In this document: piece by piece, positions 60,607-64,000 of the stretch
How the letters are laid out: each line of letters starts with the position of its first letter
How positions within the stretch are numbered: position 1 is the stretch's first letter
Made by a program: the position numbers and the translations under genes
Notes under the pieces: model-generated
The model's database searches: none
Seen by the model: the letters and a program-made list of their open reading frames with translations, nothing else
What the model was told of the DNA's origin: nothing
DNA from: Vreelandella sp031769195
Lineage (GTDB): Bacteria > Pseudomonadota > Gammaproteobacteria > Pseudomonadales > Halomonadaceae
NCBI RefSeq assembly: GCF_031769195.1
Contig: NZ_JAVHNP010000006.1
Coordinates: 62,001 to 126,000, forward strand
Length of the DNA: 64,000 nt
Reading direction: 5' to 3'

Positions 60607-60785
60607 AAAAAAACCACCTCGCTAGTGCGAGATGGCTGTTTTGCATCGCTGCCACTCCTTGGCCTTGATGATCAACACACCGTGTGTTGATAAGAGTGAG
60701 CAGGCTGAGTGTCCTTTCACATCCTTGGTGCTTTCTGGGCGTCCTGCCCTCCTTATCTACCTGTCAGCCTGCTCACGCTGTTAAC
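60607..60785 (-). ncRNA. Candidate CsrA/RsmA-sequestering small RNA (CsrB/RsmY-like)
   Basis: On the minus strand a 13-bp perfect stem (60776-60764 with 60708-60696) encloses a branched region. Five AGGA motifs are present (60753-60750, 60745-60742, 60725-60722, 60715-60712, 60659-60656). Three sit in hairpin loops: GGGC-AGGAC-GCCC, CAC-CAAGGAU-GUG and GCCA-AGGAG-UGGC. The second contains CAAGGAUGU, matching the core of the CsrA consensus. A further hairpin, TCAACACA/TGTGTTGA, follows. The RNA ends in CCATCTCGC, ACTA, GCGAGGTGG and T7 (60635-60607), a strong terminator. The 5' end is not fixed; about 180 nt is estimated. Confidence 0.75.
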
Positions 60786-61157
60786 TCGTAATGTTTAGCA
60801 GTAATGGTGACGTTTGTTGGTGCTGACTAGTTGGTGCTAACTAAGTGTTACTTACTCTAGATACTGCAGGCTTCGAGCCAACTATGCCAAAAAGAATAAA
60901 AAACATTTAATAACAAAAACTTAATAAAATAAAAACAATCGGCATCACGCCTTCTGACGCGGCTAACGGCTAAATATTATGTATAAAACTGACACATGCG
61001 ACAAAAACACCCGGCTCAAATGCTCACTGGGACGGCTGTCGTTGGTAAAGCGTGACCGGATGCGGCGCTTTGCAGTGGCGGCCACATCCAACAACGCTTA
61101 TGTTACTCAACATACCATCACGCCCCTGCGGGCAACTTTAAGTACGAGGAAGACGTA
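60786..61157. other. Intergenic region between the small RNA and the entericidin gene
   Basis: No coding gene is seen. It should contain the minus-strand promoter of the RNA and the plus-strand promoter of entericidin. It holds two direct copies of GTTGGTGCT (60817-60825 and 60831-60839 on the plus strand), a GacA-box-like palindrome (60840-60856) and an AT-rich stretch at 60885-60940. Confidence 0.45.
60840..60856 (-). promoter_or_regulatory. GacA/UvrY-box-like palindrome upstream of the small RNA
   Basis: On the minus strand AGTAAG, TAACA, CTTAGT. The GacA site is TGTAAG, six bases, CTTACA, so 4-5 of 6 bases fit each arm but the spacer is one base short. Position upstream of an AGGA-rich RNA is as expected. 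Confidence 0.35.
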
Positions 61158-61289
61158 ATGAAACGCACGATCGCACTTGGCACCCTACTGTTGGCAACCT
61201 TGCTGGTGATAAGTGGCTGCAATACCGTTCGCGGAATGGGGCAAGACATTGAACAGGGCGGTGAAGCCATTCAACGCTCGGCAGACTAA
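61158..61289 (+). CDS. Entericidin A/B family lipoprotein
   Basis: A 43-aa lipoprotein: MKRTIALGTLLLATLLVISG then the lipobox Cys, followed by NTVRGMGQDIEQGGEAIQ, the family mature sequence. A GAGGA ribosome site precedes it. The E. coli EcnA/EcnB pair acts as antidote and toxin in stationary phase, but single copies are common. It ends two bases before the hydrolase gene. Confidence 0.92.
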   Translation: MKRTIALGTLLLATLLVISGCNTVRGMGQDIEQGGEAIQRSAD

Positions 61290-61291
61290 TC

Positions 61292-61825
61292 ATGATGATG
61301 ACCGTCTATCTATCACATGGCTTGGAAAGCGGCCCTGGCGCGCTAAAAATTCAGGCGTTGAAGGGCATCGCCGAACAGCTGGATGACTGTGAACCGGTCG
61401 TCATGGATTACCGCGGCATGCACGCGCCAGCAGAGCGATTGAAGCACCTCAAGGCGACGCTACAGGCCCGCGGCGACCACCCATCCCAGTGTGTTTTCGC
61501 GGGTTCTAGTTTAGGTGGTTGGCTCAGTGTGGCCGTCAGCGCTCAAACGCCCGTGCTGGGCTGCTTTCTACTCGCGCCAGCGCTGGGAATGCCGGGTTAC
61601 CCTGAAACCTCACTGACTATTCAGGCCCAGCATACGCATATCATCCATGGCTGGCAGGATGATGTTGTTCCCCCTGGGCCAGTGATTGAGCGCGCCCGCC
61701 TGCAGCGTTTGTCGCTTCGAATGATAGATGACGACCACCGGCTACATGGCAGCCTTGAGACGATTCTGGCTGACTTTAGCCGCTTCTTGGCGCAATGTTC
61801 TGGCACCGAACATACCGTTACGTAA
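61292..61825 (+). CDS. YqiA-like alpha/beta-fold hydrolase
   Basis: A 177-aa cytosolic esterase-like protein. It shows YLSHGLESGPGALKIQAL, nucleophile motif AGSSLGGWLS, acid in HGWQDDVVPP and catalytic His in DDDHRLHG. Length and motifs fit the YqiA/YcfP group. The substrate is unknown. Probably coupled to the entericidin gene. Confidence 0.85.
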   Translation: MMMTVYLSHGLESGPGALKIQALKGIAEQLDDCEPVVMDYRGMHAPAERLKHLKATLQARGDHPSQCVFAGSSLGGWLSVAVSAQTPVLGCFLLAPALGMPGYPETSLTIQAQHTHIIHGWQDDVVPPGPVIERARLQRLSLRMIDDDHRLHGSLETILADFSRFLAQCSGTEHTVT

Positions 61826-61898
61826 AAAAGCACCACAAGTAGTCGACATCGCCCGCTCAAACCTATACAAAGTGTATACACACCAATGGAGAGCGCTC

Positions 61899-62075
61899 AT
61901 GTTTGGACTATTTAATCGCGACCCCAAAAAGAAGCTGCAACAAGCGTACGAGCGCAAGTTACAGGCAGCGATGGAAGCCTCTCGCAATGGCGATATGCGT
62001 GCTAACGCCACGCTCACGGAAGAGGCCGAGGAAATTCTCGCCGAAATTAATCGCCTTAAGGCGCAAGAGCGCTAG
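61899..62075 (+). CDS. DUF6435 (Lacal_2735-like) family small protein
   Basis: A 58-aa protein from the ATG at 61899, with GGAG ahead; the open frame upstream overlaps the hydrolase gene and is not used. Sequence MFGLFNRDPKKKLQQAYERK, then AMEASRNGDMRANATLTEEAEEI fits this small basic-to-acidic helical family. Function unknown. Confidence 0.82.
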   Translation: MFGLFNRDPKKKLQQAYERKLQAAMEASRNGDMRANATLTEEAEEILAEINRLKAQER

Positions 62076-62079
62076 CCCG

Positions 62080-62997
62080 ATGCGTTTCGGCATGGGGATT
62101 ACGATAGGTTCTCAATGGGCGGCTCGAATCAGTGCCGTTGTCGCCACTGCCTTTACGTTTTCCTTCTCCACACAGGCGTATGCGGATGCTCGCTGTCCTC
62201 ATCCTGGCCAGTGGTGGCAAACCGGGCAGGTGGTGACTTCTCAAGCGCTGCTTGCGCAAGCAGCCGAGCAGCAAGTGGTGCTTCTGGGTGAACAGCATGA
62301 CGCCATCGACCACCACCGCTGGCAACTGCATACCCTGGCCGGGCTGCATGCTCTGCGCGCCGATATGGTGATTGGATTAGAGATGCTGCCAAGAGGCGCA
62401 CAGCCGATATTGGACCAATGGGTGGCAGGGCAATTAACGGAGCAAGCACTGCTAACGGAGAGCCAGTGGAACGAGGCCTGGGGGTTTGATGCCCAGCTCT
62501 ATTTACCCATCTTTCATTTTGCACGCCTGCAGCAGATTCCGCTGCTCGCCCTCAATATTACTCCTGAGCTTCGCCAGCGGCTTTCGCGAGAGGGGTTTGC
62601 CAGTGTGCCTGCCGAGCAGCGCCACGCTATTCCTGCGCCATTACCTGCAAGCCCCGCGTATCAAGACCGCTTAGCCGATGTGTTTGCGCAGCATGGAATG
62701 GGGCAAGAGAACCCAGCGATGCTGGAACGCTTTACCCAGGCGCAGCTGACGTGGGACATCGCCATGGCCCACGGGCTGGCAGAGGCCTCCAAACAAGGGG
62801 CGTTCGTCGTTGGCTTAATGGGTTTGGGGCACGTCACCTACGGCCATGGAGTGGCGCACCAGCTAAAAGGGCTGGGCGTGCAGCACGTTTTTAGCCTGCT
62901 GCCCTGGGAGCAAACCGAGTGCAATCTGCCAGACCCAGCGCTGGCCGATGCTTTGTTTGTACTCCCCACCCCACCCTTGGATGAAGACCCCCGCTAG
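62080..62997 (+). CDS. ChaN family protein (haem-linked iron-regulated lipoprotein family)
   Basis: A 305-aa exported protein from the ATG at 62080, with signal peptide ending STQAYA. No lipobox Cys is seen, unlike some members. ChaN motifs: VVLLGEQHDAIDHHRWQLH, IGLEMLPRGAQPILDQW, LTWDIAMAHGLAEASKQGA and GLMGLGHVTYGHGVAHQL. The family binds haem and may serve iron uptake. The stop overlaps the convergent ntrC stop by 4 bases. Confidence 0.87.
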   Translation: MRFGMGITIGSQWAARISAVVATAFTFSFSTQAYADARCPHPGQWWQTGQVVTSQALLAQAAEQQVVLLGEQHDAIDHHRWQLHTLAGLHALRADMVIGLEMLPRGAQPILDQWVAGQLTEQALLTESQWNEAWGFDAQLYLPIFHFARLQQIPLLALNITPELRQRLSREGFASVPAEQRHAIPAPLPASPAYQDRLADVFAQHGMGQENPAMLERFTQAQLTWDIAMAHGLAEASKQGAFVVGLMGLGHVTYGHGVAHQLKGLGVQHVFSLLPWEQTECNLPDPALADALFVLPTPPLDEDPR

Positions 62998-64000
62998 GCG
63001 TCGTCTGCGGCTAATGCTGGCAGCAGCGTCTTAAGTTTGCGGGTTAACGTATTACGCCCCCAGCCCAGCAGCTCAGCCGCCTCGCCTTTGCGCCCACCGG
63101 TATGTTTTAGGGCCGTTTCGATCAGAATACGCTCAAAATCAGGCACCGCTTCTTCCAGAAGGTGGGTATGGCCTTCTGCCAAAGCGTGGTCGGCCCAGTC
63201 ACGAAAGGCAGTGCGCCAGTCACCGTGAACACTGCTTTCCGAGGCACCCACCGTGCGCAGCTCGGGCGGCAGGTCTTCCACCAGAATTTCCCGCCCCGAG
63301 GCCATCACCGTTAACCAGCGGCAAATGTTCTCTAACTGGCGCACGTTACCGGGCCAAGGCAAACGTGTTAAATGCGCCTCCGCTTCTGCCGTTAGCACTT
63401 TAATGTCGGTGGAGAGTTCTTTGGCCGCCTCCGCCAGAAAGTGGCGGGTTAACCGAGGGATATCTTCGCGGCGCTCGGCAAGTCGCGGAAGATGCACACG
63501 AATGACGTTCAGGCGGTGAAACAAGTCTTCACGGAAACGTCCATCATCCACCAAGGATTCAAGATTCTGGTGCGTGGCCGCAATAATGCGCACGTCGACT
63601 TTCACAGGGGTATGCCCACCCACGCGGTAAAACTCACCGTCGGCCAGCACACGCAGCAGGCGGGTTTGCGTTTCGGCAGGCATATCGCCAATTTCATCTA
63701 AGAACAGCGTGCCGCCATTGGCCTGCTCAAAGCGCCCCTGGCGCTGCTGAGCCGCCCCGGTAAATGCGCCTTTTTCATGGCCAAATAGCTCAGATTCGAT
63801 CAAATCCCGCGGAATCGCCGCCATGTTCAGCGCAATAAACGGCTTGCCCGCCCGTGGGCTGTGCTGGTGCAAGGCCTGGGCGACGCGCTCTTTACCAGTG
63901 CCTGACTCACCGTTAATCAGTACCGTAATATGCGAGTGAGAAAGCCGCCCAATGGCGCGAAAAACTTCCTGCATGGCCGGGGCTTCACCGATGATTTCGG
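62994..64000 (-). CDS. ntrC: NtrC nitrogen regulator, 5'-truncated
   Basis: Sigma-54 activator of the nitrogen response. Visible are the AAA+ domain, from EIIGEAPAMQEVFRAIGRL at the window edge, Walker A NGESGTGKERVAQALH, GAFTGA loop as HEKGAFTGAAQQRQG, Walker B GGTLFLDEIGD and R-finger region FREDLFHRLNVI, and a C-terminal Fis-type helix-turn-helix (HTGGRKGEAAELLGWGRNTLTRKLK). The receiver domain lies outside the window. WGRNTLTRK is the NtrC signature. Confidence 0.95.
   Translation of the reverse strand, partial: EIIGEAPAMQEVFRAIGRLSHSHITVLINGESGTGKERVAQALHQHSPRAGKPFIALNMAAIPRDLIESELFGHEKGAFTGAAQQRQGRFEQANGGTLFLDEIGDMPAETQTRLLRVLADGEFYRVGGHTPVKVDVRIIAATHQNLESLVDDGRFREDLFHRLNVIRVHLPRLAERREDIPRLTRHFLAEAAKELSTDIKVLTAEAEAHLTRLPWPGNVRQLENICRWLTVMASGREILVEDLPPELRTVGASESSVHGDWRTAFRDWADHALAEGHTHLLEEAVPDFERILIETALKHTGGRKGEAAELLGWGRNTLTRKLKTLLPALAADDA

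Noticed and set aside
60672..60690. TCAACACA/TGTGTTGA hairpin as a separate terminator
   Set aside because: No T-run follows on either strand; it fits better as an internal hairpin of the small RNA.
61903..62079. Upstream extension of the ChaN gene
   Set aside because: It overlaps the DUF6435 gene in another frame, and the signal peptide begins after the ATG at 62080.
1..64000. CRISPR array, prophage or transposon
   Set aside because: No regularly spaced repeats, transposase or phage genes were seen on either strand.

Overview
The window looks like chromosomal DNA of a halophilic or marine gammaproteobacterium of the Halomonas type. The evidence is a NhaD-type Na+/H+ antiporter, a DUF2835 gene, a conserved rplU-rpmA-obgE-proB block next to ispB, a Gram-negative porin, and typical gammaproteobacterial regulators (NtrC, PhoP/PhoQ-like, many GGDEF/EAL proteins). 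No phage, insertion sequence, integrase or CRISPR array is visible. One tRNA gene (Pro, anticodon CGG) is present. Two genes run off the ends: a CaCA exchanger on the left and ntrC on the right.

Layout: 1-8.1 kb holds the exchanger, an orphan TAXI binding protein, and a HAD phosphatase plus Dpp-like ABC transporter operon. 8.1-9.9 kb holds nhaD with a structured leader. 9.9-17.4 kb holds two multidomain c-di-GMP proteins, a GST, an ABM-domain protein, DUF2835 and a SprA-like metalloprotease. 17.4-28.7 kb is one long minus-strand run: PepSY protein, response regulator, histidine kinase, PhoD-like phosphatase, an EAL-CBS-GGDEF protein, phnDCEE, a histidine phosphatase and an NlpC/P60 lipoprotein. 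28.8-36.6 kb is mostly housekeeping (glutamate dehydrogenase, proB, obgE, rpmA, rplU, ispB, tRNA-Pro). 36.6-48.4 kb holds a TauE/SafE permease, a helicase/FAN1 nuclease operon, and a cluster of deacetylase, GIY-YIG protein, LOV-PAS-GGDEF-EAL photoreceptor and TctC binding protein. 48.5-60.2 kb holds argE, ugpBAEC, a 5'-nucleotidase, an SDR, a porin and a glycosyltransferase/PAP2 operon. 60.2-64 kb holds a tiny membrane protein, a candidate Csr/Rsm regulatory RNA, entericidin, small enzymes, ChaN and ntrC.

Three themes link these genes. (1) Phosphate starvation: direct repeats with exact 11-bp periodicity resembling the PhoB half-site CTGTCAT lie upstream of phnD (six half-sites), the EAL-CBS-GGDEF gene, the glycosyltransferase/PAP2 operon and, more degenerately, ugpB. 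The phnD and glycosyltransferase promoters share the same -10 hexamer, CATGAT, exactly 10 nt after the last half-site. This suggests one regulon joining phosphonate and glycerol-3-phosphate uptake, membrane-lipid remodelling and c-di-GMP turnover. (2) c-di-GMP: four large proteins carry different sensors (fused SBP_bac_3, PAS, CBS, LOV). (3) Post-transcriptional control: a minus-strand RNA near 60.7 kb has five AGGA motifs, three of them in hairpin loops, and ends in a strong terminator, as CsrA/RsmA-sequestering RNAs do.

All names come from motif recognition by eye. No database search, folding program or profile model was run.
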